A stretch of DNA of 19,112 bases from Actinomycetota bacterium (GCA_013821525.1 JACDGR010000019.1:1-19112), one strand, 5' to 3'; numbered from the stretch's first letter, positions 1 to 5,550 are shown. Translations and numbers: made by a program. Notes: generated by a model not told the origin, from the sequence alone.

Positions 1-282
1 GAACTCGAGCGACCCATAGACGCCGTCGTGGTCGGTGAGCGCAAACGACTCGTAGCCGAGCTCGGCGGCGCGCGCGGCGAGCTCCTCCGGTAACGACGCC
101 CCGTCGAGGAACGAATACGCGGAGTGCGCATGGAGCTCGGCATACGGAGCCGGGCCGTTTCTCTCACCAGCCGGGCTCCGGTTGTGGCGGAGCCCGCGCG
201 CTCCCCCCACCGGGAAGCGGTCGTCTGTCTTGTCGTCGACACCGCCCCGCGCCGGGAACGCGTCGCGTGAGGCGAAGCTCAT
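1..282 (-). CDS. dnaE2: Error-prone DNA polymerase DnaE2 (ImuC), N-terminal fragment
   Basis: This is the first 94 codons of a gene that runs off the left edge. The translation begins MSFASRDAF and, after a low-complexity leader of about 46 residues, enters a PHP domain: YAELHAHSAYSFLDGAS, then PEELAARAAELGYESFALTDHDGVYGSLEF. The HAHSxxSxLDGA and LTDHDG motifs are the start of the PHP domain of DnaE-type polymerase III alpha subunits. The adjacent imuB identifies it as the DnaE2 type, the catalytic subunit of the SOS mutasome that copies past DNA lesions. It is the third gene of the imuB operon, 118 bp after the DUF6504 gene. No clear Shine-Dalgarno precedes the ATG at 282-280, so a start nearer the PHP domain is possible. 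Family assignment is firm; the start is less sure. Confidence 0.92.
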   Translation of the reverse strand, partial: MSFASRDAFPARGGVDDKTDDRFPVGGARGLRHNRSPAGERNGPAPYAELHAHSAYSFLDGASLPEELAARAAELGYESFALTDHDGVYGSLEF

Positions 283-289
283 TGCGAGT

Positions 290-373
290 TAGAGGCTTTG
301 ATGCGCATTAGGGCACGCATGGATGGTGGCTCCGGCCATCCCCACCCACACCCGAATACGCATCAAGCCTCTA
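290..373. repeat. Interspersed inverted repeat (REP-like), copy 1
   Basis: The left arm at 290-308 reads TAGAGGCTTTGATGCGCAT. The right arm at 356-373 reads ATACGCATCAAGCCTCTA. They are complementary apart from one bulged base and one mismatch, with about 47 bases between. The same outer arm (GCATCAAGCCTCTA) recurs at 18061-18114. The hairpin lies in the gap between the DUF6504 gene and dnaE2, so it could form in the operon mRNA and limit or tune dnaE2 expression. Whether it is a terminator, an attenuator or a non-autonomous mobile repeat cannot be told from two copies. Confidence 0.75.
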
Positions 374-416
374 GGCACGCTGCGTTTAGGCACGCTGCGT
401 TTAGGCACGCTGCGTG
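372..416. repeat. Tandem repeat, three copies of a 15-bp unit
   Basis: The unit TAGGCACGCTGCGTT occurs at 372-386 and 387-401 exactly, and at 402-416 with only the last base changed. It directly abuts the right arm of the inverted repeat and runs into the 3' end of the DUF6504 gene, where the third copy supplies the last codons and the stop codon. The repeat copy number therefore affects the C-terminus or the spacer downstream of that gene. Confidence 0.9.
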
Positions 417-676
417 AACCACGAGCATGCGTCGTCGTCGTGATAGACGACGGCGTTCTCTCCCGTTTCGAGCACGAGGTCGAAGTAGCGGCGCGAGACC
501 GGCTGCTCCGTCCACCACCGGTCGACGACGCGCCACTCTTCGCGGACGACGGCGACCTCCTGTCTGTTCACCTTGCTCGGCGTCCCGTCCGCGTGCCCTT
601 CGACGAGCGCGGGACGGGGAGCATTCAGTCGTCGCGCGGAACGAGCAGCGCGCGCGCCTCGGGTATGCGTGACCAC
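401..676 (-). CDS. DUF6504 family protein of the SOS mutasome operon
   Basis: The 91-residue product carries the small domain found between imuB and dnaE2 in many actinobacteria. The visible core is GHADGTPSKVNRQEVAVVREEW, followed by RVVDRWWTEQPVSRRYFDLV and a tail YHDDDACSWF. Its function is not known to me; conservation of position suggests an accessory role with ImuB and DnaE2. The reading frame overlaps the end of imuB by 52 bases if it begins at the ATG at 676-674. No other ATG or GTG lies upstream of the domain core, but the first 20 or so residues are Arg/Ala-rich and look unlike a conserved domain, so a non-standard start such as CTG near the imuB stop cannot be excluded. The stop codon lies in the 15-bp tandem repeat. 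Confidence 0.75.
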   Translation of the reverse strand: MVTHTRGARAARSARRLNAPRPALVEGHADGTPSKVNRQEVAVVREEWRVVDRWWTEQPVSRRYFDLVLETGENAVVYHDDDACSWFTQRA

Positions 677-1809
677 GGAGCGACCTCCACTACTGTCGAG
701 ACCCCACCTGCGCCGACGGCAGCTTTCACCTGGCGCAAGCCTTCCCTGAGCTGCCCCCGCAGCACCTCTCCTTCTGCTGCGACGAGTTCGAGCTGTTCAC
801 CGGTGTGCTCGGCAAGCTCCGACAGCTCGAGCCGCAGCTTGAGCGCGGGCGCCGGCAGCTCCGCGAGCTTCGGCGCGAGCGCCGCGCGGATACGTGACGG
901 GTCGGCGGTCGGCTCGCGCAAGGTGACCGTCCGGCGCCACGAGGCGCCGCCGACGAGCCGCGCCCAAACCGCGACCTTCCTCGGCGGGCGCCCCGCGCGT
1001 TCCGGCCGTGCAAGCAGGCGGTCGAGCAGCACTCCGAGCCCTCGCCGGAGCGTCAGCTCGTTGCCGACTGCTTCCGGGAACTCGAGCGTCTCGTGCAAGG
1101 TGACGGCCGGCCGTCTCGGCGCCACCTTTCCGTCCTGCTCTGCCCTCGCCAGGCTCCAGGCGCGCCGGCCGTCCGGCCCCAATCGTTCGGCAACGGCGGC
1201 ACCCGGTAGCCCAGCAAGCTGTCCGATCGTGCGAACTCCCAGCTCCTCCAGCTCCTCGTAACGGTCGCGCTCGAGCGGTAGGAGCGTCAGCGGCAACGGT
1301 GCGAGGAAGGAGCGCGTGCGATCGTCGGAGACGATCAGCGCCTGGCCCGCGCGGGCGACGTTGGCGGCTGCGAGCGCTGCGAAGCGCCGCTCGGCCGCAC
1401 CCGCGCGCCCATCCCAGACCGAGCCGACCGCGGCAAGCGCCCGCTTGAGCGCCGGCTCGAGACCGCCGTAGAGCCGCTCGACACCCTTGGTCTCGAAGTA
1501 GACCGTGCCGGGATCGCCGGGCTCGACGCCGAACCCCGCGTCCTCGAGGCGGCGCAGGATCTCCTCCCAGGCCTGCTCGGCGCTCGCCGGATCCTGCTCG
1601 ACGAGCTCGAGCTGCGGGCACATCGCAAGCGCCTCGCCGAGGCGCATGCCCGGCCGCACCCCCTTGGCCTCGGCAACCGCGGTGATCGAGCCGATCAGCT
1701 GGTCGGTTCCCGGCAGGGGTGCGAGCGCTGCCGGCTTCGCCTGCAGGCTCGGCCGAAGCCGCAGAGCAGCCCGTAGATCAAAGGCCGGAATGACGATTGC
1801 AGCGATCAC
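625..1809 (-). CDS. imuB: ImuB, Y-family polymerase-like protein of the SOS mutasome
   Basis: This 394-residue protein is a catalytically inactive Y-family polymerase homologue that, in the known system, links DnaE2 to the sliding clamp during mutagenic lesion bypass. The N-terminus IAAIVIPAFDLRAALRLRP replaces the metal-binding DxD region of active enzymes. The second acidic motif is replaced by VYFETKGVERLYGGLE, typical of ImuB. The helix-hairpin-helix-like segment LGVRTIGQLAGLP and a little-finger region follow. The frame stays open up to a GTG at 1836, but that codon lies between the -35 and -10 boxes of the SOS promoter, so the GTG at 1809-1807 (MIAAIVIPAF) is chosen. No imuA-type gene lies upstream; an IS1595 element begins 47 bp away. 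The end overlaps the DUF6504 gene. Confidence 0.93.
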   Translation of the reverse strand: MIAAIVIPAFDLRAALRLRPSLQAKPAALAPLPGTDQLIGSITAVAEAKGVRPGMRLGEALAMCPQLELVEQDPASAEQAWEEILRRLEDAGFGVEPGDPGTVYFETKGVERLYGGLEPALKRALAAVGSVWDGRAGAAERRFAALAAANVARAGQALIVSDDRTRSFLAPLPLTLLPLERDRYEELEELGVRTIGQLAGLPGAAVAERLGPDGRRAWSLARAEQDGKVAPRRPAVTLHETLEFPEAVGNELTLRRGLGVLLDRLLARPERAGRPPRKVAVWARLVGGASWRRTVTLREPTADPSRIRAALAPKLAELPAPALKLRLELSELAEHTGEQLELVAAEGEVLRGQLREGLRQVKAAVGAGGVSTVVEVAPWSRIPEARALLVPRDD

Positions 1810-1811
1810 GG

Positions 1812-1849
1812 GAACGTATGTTCTATACGAACACACGTTCTCCTGTCAA
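1812..1849 (-). promoter_or_regulatory. SOS promoter of imuB with two LexA boxes
   Basis: Read on the minus strand, TTGACA (1849-1844) and TATAGA (1827-1822) are separated by 16 bp, an almost consensus sigma-70-type promoter. Two GAAC-N4-GTTC palindromes of the actinobacterial LexA type overlap it: 1829-1840 inside the spacer and 1812-1823 overlapping the -10 and the likely start site. Both fit the GAACRNNYGTTC form and their centres are 17 bp apart. The transcript should start about 5-8 nt before the imuB GTG, so the mRNA has almost no leader. LexA binding would block polymerase directly until DNA damage. Confidence 0.88.
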
Positions 1850-1855
1850 GTCTGC
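1848..1855. repeat. Target site duplication of the IS1595 element, left copy
   Basis: AAGTCTGC immediately precedes the left terminal repeat and is repeated exactly at 4630-4637 after the right one. Eight bases is the duplication length known for the IS1595 family. Its first two bases are the complement of the opening TT of the imuB -35 box. Confidence 0.95.
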
Positions 1856-1882
1856 GGTAACTATCCCCTCGCAGGGGGTAAG
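1856..1882 (+). repeat. IS1595 left terminal inverted repeat
   Basis: The repeat starts GGTAACTATCCC and ends CAGGGGGTAAG. Compared with the right end it differs at three positions only, giving CTCGCA where the right end has TTGACA. It also contains an internal CCCCT...AGGGG dyad. Confidence 0.93.
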
Positions 1883-1935
1883 CTCAGATGACTGACATCA
1901 TCGGGCTTTTCCGCCCTAAATCCCCAGGAGGCGAG

Positions 1936-2724
1936 ATGAAGTGCCCATCATGCGGTGAGATCACCCCGGACGCGTGGAAGCAGTTGCTGGAACGCGGAGG
2001 ATCGCACCCGATCAAGCCACGCGCCGAACTTCAGTCGCCGGGACCAACGGACGACGGGAGTACGCCCACGCCGTACCAAGCCGGGCGAATTCCTATGGCT
2101 TGGGTCGAGGTCGATTGGATGGTCTGCGCAAACTCCAAGTGCGGAGAACTCGTGATGCGTTTACATGAGACGCGCCCGTCCCCGATGTTCGATTACGACG
2201 ATCCGCGCGAACTTGATACCGAGACGCACACCTGGGGGATTAGGCCGCGCTTCGGCGTTCGACGGATCGAGCCGCAGGTGGGAGATCCATACCGGTCTGA
2301 CTACTTAGAAGCGGCGGCCCTTCTCGACATAAGCCCTCGCATGTCAGCGGTGTTGTCCCGCCGTGTGTTGTACGACCTGATCAAGCGATACGCGGATATC
2401 GCCGAGTACACGCTGAAGGGGAGCATCGACAAGTTCGTTAGCAACTTGGCGTATCCCCGCCACATCCGCGAGAACCTGCATCTGCTTCGCGAGATGGGTG
2501 ACTTCGGTGCGCACACTCAGACCGACGACCAAGCTCGCATCGTTGATGTCACGCGTGAGGAAGCGGAGTGGACGCTTAACGTCCTCGACCGTCTCTTCGA
2601 CTACTTCATCGTCGCCCCCGCAAAGGACAGGGATCTACACGACGTCTGGAACGAGAAGCTGGAGGCAACGGGTCGGAAGCCGTTGACTCCTCTTCCAGAC
2701 GATCCAGAGGTAACCTCGAAGTGA
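1936..2724 (+). CDS. Zinc-ribbon DUF4145 domain protein, IS passenger
   Basis: The 262-residue protein starts at the ATG at 1936, 5-6 nt after a strong Shine-Dalgarno (AGGAGG, 1926-1931). An in-frame ATG at 1888 would begin 5 bp from the terminal repeat and lacks such a site. The N-terminal part has Cys pairs at residues 3/6 and 64/69 (CPSC and CANSKC), a likely zinc ribbon. The C-terminal part, from about residue 130 (YLEAAALLDISPRMSAVLSR) to LFDYFIVAP, is an all-helical DUF4145 domain, a fold grouped with HEPN-like domains and often linked to restriction or defence enzymes. The segment LREMGDFGAHTQ contains the family's Gx2AH motif. Its job on the element is unknown: regulation of transposition or host protection are guesses. 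It abuts the next small gene with no gap. Confidence 0.85.
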   Translation: MKCPSCGEITPDAWKQLLERGGSHPIKPRAELQSPGPTDDGSTPTPYQAGRIPMAWVEVDWMVCANSKCGELVMRLHETRPSPMFDYDDPRELDTETHTWGIRPRFGVRRIEPQVGDPYRSDYLEAAALLDISPRMSAVLSRRVLYDLIKRYADIAEYTLKGSIDKFVSNLAYPRHIRENLHLLREMGDFGAHTQTDDQARIVDVTREEAEWTLNVLDRLFDYFIVAPAKDRDLHDVWNEKLEATGRKPLTPLPDDPEVTSK

Positions 2725-2856
2725 ATGGAGAAGCCCGTGCAACCAGAACAGCCGGCCGCTACTCAGAAGACCCCGAAGGGCGTGGAGATACCTGTGCCTA
2801 CTCGGAAGACGATCTTCTCGGCGTTCAGGAAGATCGCAAAGCCCAAAAAGGACTGA
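2725..2856 (+). CDS. 43-residue basic peptide, IS passenger
   Basis: The ATG at 2725 follows the DUF4145 stop codon immediately (GTGAATG), which suggests translational coupling. The product begins MEKPVQPEQPAATQKTPKG, continues VEIPVPTRKTIFSAFRKIAKPKKD and has a Pro/Gln-rich front and a Lys-rich amphipathic tail. No known domain is recognised. I have the impression that short proteins with a TPKG-x-EIPVP-R core occur elsewhere in actinobacteria, but I cannot confirm this. The tight coupling suggests that it acts with the DUF4145 protein, perhaps as a partner or a DNA- or RNA-binding tail. It is too short for gene callers with a higher length cutoff. Confidence 0.6.
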   Translation: MEKPVQPEQPAATQKTPKGVEIPVPTRKTIFSAFRKIAKPKKD

Positions 2857-2895
2857 TTTCCGGCGTCTCTGTGGCGGTTGTTCCGGCCGCCGCCA

Positions 2896-2901
2896 TATCC
2901 T
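2896..2901 (+). promoter_or_regulatory. Putative -10 element, leaderless start of the membrane passenger gene
   Basis: TATCCT ends six bases before the ATG at 2908, the spacing expected if transcription begins at the start codon. No Shine-Dalgarno is present there. No good -35 is seen. Confidence 0.45.
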
Positions 2902-2907
2902 TCGTCT

Positions 2908-3285
2908 ATGACGAACGAGGGCAACGAAGCGACGCAGATGCCGCCGCTGTGGTTTCTGCGCATGGTGTGGGCGATGATCGCCGGGACGTTCGTCGCCGCG
3001 CTCGCTTGTGTGGCAGTAGGGCTAGCCAGGAACAACGCCACGTTTGTCGTGGTGGTAGGTCTTTTGGTTCTCCCCCTTCTCATCTGGTCTGCGATGACCA
3101 AAGGCCCAACGAAGACGACACTGTCGAAAGACAGGGTTGGCTTTGAGGGCTACCAGGTCGGAGTCGATGGCGCAGGGCAGCCGGACGCTCCGGACCTGCC
3201 GGTTTTGCCGCCTACCGCGAAGCCGCCTATTTGGCGGCGAGGGGTTGATCGGTGTGGACAACTGGCTCGGAGGGTTCGGAAATGA
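2908..3285 (+). CDS. Two-helix membrane protein, IS passenger
   Basis: The 125-residue hypothetical protein begins MTNEGNEATQMPPLW. Two hydrophobic segments follow: MVWAMIAGTFVAALACVAVG at about residues 19-38 and ATFVVVVGLLVLPLLIWSAM at about 43-62, giving a hairpin in the membrane. The C-terminal half is soluble and Gly/Pro-rich. The start is chosen because a -10 hexamer lies six bases upstream; the frame extends to 2878 without a better start. The last 59 bases overlap the oppositely oriented 81-residue gene, so one of the two 3' ends may be altered or the Arg-rich tail (RRGVDRCGQLARRVRK) may be non-native. No family recognised. Confidence 0.6.
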   Translation: MTNEGNEATQMPPLWFLRMVWAMIAGTFVAALACVAVGLARNNATFVVVVGLLVLPLLIWSAMTKGPTKTTLSKDRVGFEGYQVGVDGAGQPDAPDLPVLPPTAKPPIWRRGVDRCGQLARRVRK

Positions 3286-3472
3286 CCCTCTCTTCCGCGT
3301 CCTGCACGTAGACGATGAGCTGAGGATTCAGCCGAACGCGACCTTTTCCGTTTTCGACTTCGATGAGCTGACGCGCTTGCAGCGCCTTCTCGATCCCTTC
3401 GGTCAGCTCGGCCACGGTCGCGTGGACGATCAGCTCTGTACCGTCGTTGAGCTTGATGATCGTGTCTGCCAT
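3227..3472 (-). CDS. Small conserved-type protein, IS passenger
   Basis: The 81-residue product starts MADTIIKLNDGTELIVHATVAEL and has a segment VENGKGRVRLNPQLIVYVQDAEE. The pattern, a beta-rich piece reading K-LNDGTEL-V then an amphipathic helix and a NPxxIVYV strand, resembles short proteins common in actinobacteria and phages that have no assigned function. It lies on the transposase strand, about 160 bp beyond the transposase stop, and converges on the membrane protein gene with a 59-bp overlap. No Shine-Dalgarno is evident. The coherent protein-like composition makes it a likely real gene. Confidence 0.6.
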   Translation of the reverse strand: MADTIIKLNDGTELIVHATVAELTEGIEKALQARQLIEVENGKGRVRLNPQLIVYVQDAEERVISEPSEPVVHTDQPLAAK

Positions 3473-3634
3473 CGCTGTAGTTGCTCCGGTCCGCCATCTC
3501 GGAGCGTCGCCTTTCCTCGGTTCGGGCTGGCGGATTCACTTCCTCCGACCTCCGTAGGTCAGGAGCCATGGGTCCTGCCCTTTGATCGTAGGGCAAAACC
3601 GCCCCGAAGCGTGCAAAGTTCCCGTGAACGAGGG

Positions 3635-4582
3635 CTAGCGCGCTCTACTAGCCGCTGTCTCAATCAGGTCGATGAACATTGCGCGGCCGGAGTCGCGGCG
3701 GTTGTAGCGCCATGTGTACTCGTTCAGGTAGCCCTGCAACCACTTCACCGAGACGGAGTGGTAGACGCCACGGACGCCGTTCTTGAAGAGCGAGAAGAAC
3801 CCCTCGATGGTCTGCGTGTGGACGTGCCCGTCCACGTAGACGCGCAAGGAGTGGTTGATCCGATGATGGGTGTACGCCTGCTCAACTCCGCTATATCCCG
3901 AGTAGTCGTCGGTGTAGATGGTCGAGCCCTTTGCGACCGTCTTGGCGACGTTAGAGCGGAGCGTGTAGCCGTACCTGCTCGGCACTTGCATCGCGACAAC
4001 ACGGCCGCCGCGCTCGACAAAGCCCATCACCGTTGCGCGAGGCTTCACGTGCGGGCCGTGCTTCATACCGCGCTCAGCGGCCTTGCGACGATCCGAATGC
4101 CGCATCTTGCCGCCGTGCCACGTCTCATCGACCTCGACGGAACCGGACAGCGGCCCCTCTACGTCGTCGGACATGAGTTGGTTGCGGATCAGGTTGACCA
4201 TCCTCCATGCGGTCTTGTACGTCACGCCAAGCTCGCGCTCCAGCTGCTTGGCAGAGATCCCGCATCGAGTGCTCGTCATCAGGTACATGGCGAAGAACCA
4301 CAGATGCAGCGACGTGGACGACTTGTGGAAGATCGTCCCCGCGAGCGGGTTCAGATGGTGGCCGCAATGGCCGCAGTCGTAGGACGGGCGATCCTTCACC
4401 CGGTAGAAGCGGCGCGGCTGGTCGCACTTCTTGCAATGCGCCGTGTGGCCGTCAGGGGCGAAGCGTTCACGCCAGAGGAAGTCCAGGCAGGCGGCATCGT
4501 CTGGGTACTCGGCCATGAACTCCATGAGGGAGTACGTGGATTCGGAAGCCCTGCCCCTTGTCGGATTGTTGCGGTCGGCCAT
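3635..4582 (-). CDS. IS1595-family transposase
   Basis: The 315-residue enzyme catalyses cut or copy transposition of this element by DDE-type chemistry. A zinc ribbon is formed by C50, C53, C70 and C73 (CKKC, CGHC). A helix-turn-helix-like segment follows (GISAKQLERELGVTYKTAWRMVN, about 108-130). The ISXO2-like catalytic domain has D152 in VEVDETW, D225 in IYTDDYSGY and the third motif HTQTIEGFFSLFKNG near residues 255-269 with E260, then YHSVSVKWLQGYLNEYTWRYN. Length is normal for the family and no stop or frameshift interrupts it, so it is probably active. The ATG at 4582 sits where the mRNA from the promoter in the right terminal repeat should begin, so translation is probably leaderless. 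Confidence 0.95.
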   Translation of the reverse strand: MADRNNPTRGRASESTYSLMEFMAEYPDDAACLDFLWRERFAPDGHTAHCKKCDQPRRFYRVKDRPSYDCGHCGHHLNPLAGTIFHKSSTSLHLWFFAMYLMTSTRCGISAKQLERELGVTYKTAWRMVNLIRNQLMSDDVEGPLSGSVEVDETWHGGKMRHSDRRKAAERGMKHGPHVKPRATVMGFVERGGRVVAMQVPSRYGYTLRSNVAKTVAKGSTIYTDDYSGYSGVEQAYTHHRINHSLRVYVDGHVHTQTIEGFFSLFKNGVRGVYHSVSVKWLQGYLNEYTWRYNRRDSGRAMFIDLIETAASRAR

Positions 4583-4588
4583 GGAGGT

Positions 4589-4617
4589 ATTCTCTCATGA
4601 ATCTTACCCCCTGTCAA
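4589..4617 (-). promoter_or_regulatory. Transposase promoter with its -35 inside the right terminal repeat
   Basis: On the minus strand TTGACA (4617-4612) is 17 bp from GAGAAT (4594-4589). Seven bases later comes the transposase ATG (4582). The -35 box lies within the terminal repeat, so transposase binding to its own end could shut this promoter, a common arrangement in insertion sequences. Confidence 0.65.
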
Positions 4618-4629
4618 GGGATAGTTACC
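4603..4629 (-). repeat. IS1595 right terminal inverted repeat
   Basis: Read on the minus strand it begins GGTAACTATCCC, then TTGACAGGGGGTAAG. It matches the left end at 24 of 27 positions and is followed by the AAGTCTGC duplication. Confidence 0.93.
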
Positions 4630-4637
4630 AAGTCTGC
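4630..4637. repeat. Target site duplication of the IS1595 element, right copy
   Basis: AAGTCTGC follows the right terminal repeat directly and is identical to 1848-1855. Confidence 0.95.
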
Positions 4638-4669
4638 ACAAATCCCCGAATCAGGCGCAAATGACGGGT

Positions 4670-4675
4670 TACACT
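4670..4675 (+). promoter_or_regulatory. Putative -10 element of the Cys-rich peptide gene
   Basis: TACACT lies 8 nt before the ATG at 4684 (5 nt before an in-frame GTG at 4681). No Shine-Dalgarno is visible, so a leaderless mRNA is likely. Confidence 0.5.
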
Positions 4676-4683
4676 CTCGGGTG

Positions 4684-4860
4684 ATGTTCGACCGCGCTCA
4701 GATGAAGACGCTTCCGGTCTTGAACAAGGCTGCGGATCTGGCCCCGGCGGCTCAAGCCTGCTGCGGGGTGTGTCGAACGTGTGCCACGACGAACGTGTTT
4801 GCGGCGGTCGGGGTTGCGATGACGGCGGCTTGGTCGTTCGTGGCAAAGCGCCGGACCTAG
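4684..4860 (+). CDS. Cys-rich single-helix peptide, function unknown
   Basis: The 58-residue product begins MFDRAQMKTLPVLNKAADLAP. It has a CCxxCxxC cluster at C26, C27, C30 and C33 (ACCGVCRTCATTN) followed by one hydrophobic helix (NVFAAVGVAMTAAWSFVA) and a basic end KRRT. The four close cysteines could bind a metal or be modified; the helix suggests membrane attachment. Before the IS1595 insertion this gene was the divergent neighbour of imuB, with only about 46 bp between the duplication and its start. An upstream extension of the frame runs back into the IS and is rejected. I do not recognise the family. Confidence 0.6.
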   Translation: MFDRAQMKTLPVLNKAADLAPAAQACCGVCRTCATTNVFAAVGVAMTAAWSFVAKRRT

Positions 4861-4882
4861 CGCCGGGCCTGATGCTCGCTGT

Positions 4883-5077
4883 CTAGGAGCCCTTCCGCTG
4901 CCAGAGCAGCAGCCCCAGGGCCGCAGCTATTCCGACCACGCCGACACCGGCTTGCGCCCACGCTCCTTCTGCAATGCCCCAGACGACCCCGATCGCCATG
5001 AAGATGGCGGCGATCAAGATCAGGCGGTCGGTCGGCACGAGTCGACAATACGCGCGCGCGCTCCGTCGGCCACCCAC
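4883..5077 (-). CDS. Small two-helix membrane protein
   Basis: The 64-residue product has hydrophobic segments RLILIAAIFMAIGVVWGIAE and GVGVVGIAAALGLLLW and ends QRKGS, so it is probably a membrane hairpin. The GTG at 5077-5075 is preceded by AAGGAG at a 5-nt spacing. An internal GTG at 5038 (MPTDRLILIAA) would give 51 residues and also has a TATTGT hexamer six bases upstream, so the start is not settled. It converges on the Cys-rich peptide gene with a 22-bp gap and is divergent from crcB, whose riboswitch starts about 20 bp away. No function recognised. Confidence 0.6.
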   Translation of the reverse strand: MGGRRSARAYCRLVPTDRLILIAAIFMAIGVVWGIAEGAWAQAGVGVVGIAAALGLLLWQRKGS

Positions 5078-5096
5078 CTATTCTCCTTCTACATCC

Positions 5097-5157
5097 GGGC
5101 GATGGGGCTCGCCTTCGACCGCCGACCGTGGAAACGGGACAGCTGATGGCTCCTGTC
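5097..5157 (+). ncRNA. Fluoride riboswitch (crcB motif)
   Basis: The sequence GGGCGATGGGGCTCGCC, a middle part with ACCGCCGACC, and the end CTGATGGCTCCTG match the conserved fluoride aptamer layout. The GGCGATGG...CGCC stem-loop is followed by a second stem and the closing CTGATG-x-CTCCTG segment. It lies directly before the Shine-Dalgarno of crcB (AAGGAG, 5165-5170), so fluoride binding probably frees the ribosome site or prevents early termination. The location before a fluoride channel gene is the classic context. Confidence 0.9.
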
Positions 5158-5175
5158 TCGACCAAAGGAGTCGCC

Positions 5176-5550
5176 ATGCCCGTAATTTTCGGAGTCGCCC
5201 TCGGCGGAGCTCTCGGAGCCTCCGCCCGCTACCTGCTCGACCGCCTGATCGAGGGCCGCAGCGACTCGGTCTTCCCGTGGGCGACCTTCGCGATCAACCT
5301 CAGCGGCTGCTTCCTGATCGGGCTGATCTCGACAACGCTGATCGACCGCCAGCACCTGCCGGCCTGGATCCGCGTCGGCCTCGTCGTCGGTGTGATCGGC
5401 GGCTACACGACCTTCTCGACCTTCGCGCAGGAAGGCCTCAGCCTCGTCGACGCACGCGACCTCCTGACGGCAGCCGCATACATCGGCGGGAGCGTCGCAC
5501 TTGGAATCGTCGCGGTCTACCTCGGCCAGACCGTCGGCAGAACGTTGTAG
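5176..5550 (+). CDS. crcB: CrcB/Fluc fluoride ion channel
   Basis: The 124-residue membrane protein exports fluoride down its gradient as a dual-topology dimer. Family marks are GGALGASARYLLDR near the N-terminus, FAINLSGCFLIGLI in the second helix and GGYTTFSTFAQEGL in the third, which holds the TTFSTF polar track lining the pore. Four helices fit the normal length. The ATG at 5176 follows AAGGAG by five bases; in-frame ATGs farther upstream lie within the riboswitch and are rejected. Expression should be induced by fluoride through the upstream riboswitch. It appears as a single crcB copy here, consistent with a homodimer. Confidence 0.95.
   Translation: MPVIFGVALGGALGASARYLLDRLIEGRSDSVFPWATFAINLSGCFLIGLISTTLIDRQHLPAWIRVGLVVGVIGGYTTFSTFAQEGLSLVDARDLLTAAAYIGGSVALGIVAVYLGQTVGRTL

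Larger units (their letters stand above)
1856..4629. mobile_element. Complete IS1595-family insertion sequence with passenger genes
   Basis: The element is 2,774 bp long, bounded by 27-bp terminal inverted repeats matching at 24 positions and flanked by a perfect 8-bp duplication. The transposase reads inward from the right end on the minus strand. The left two thirds hold passenger genes: a DUF4145 protein, a 43-residue peptide, a two-helix membrane protein (all plus strand) and an 81-residue protein (minus strand). IS1595 elements beginning with GG, making 8-bp duplications and carrying passengers are known. Intact ends and an unbroken transposase point to a recent insertion. The pre-insertion site can be rebuilt by removing the element and one duplication. 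Confidence 0.95.

Noticed and set aside
323..1261. Long plus-strand frame opposite imuB
   Set aside because: Ser/Arg-rich translation without domains, produced by the high GC content opposite a well-supported gene.
1810..1836. Upstream extension of imuB to a GTG at 1836
   Set aside because: It would place the first nine codons on top of the -10 box and both LexA boxes; the conserved start MIAAIVIPAF begins at 1809.
3137..4600. Plus-strand frame of 487 codons opposite the transposase
   Set aside because: No domain-like content; it is antisense to the clear IS1595 transposase.
4558..4683. N-terminal extension of the Cys-rich peptide frame into the IS element
   Set aside because: It crosses the insertion boundary, so it could not have existed before transposition; a -10 hexamer supports the start at 4684.
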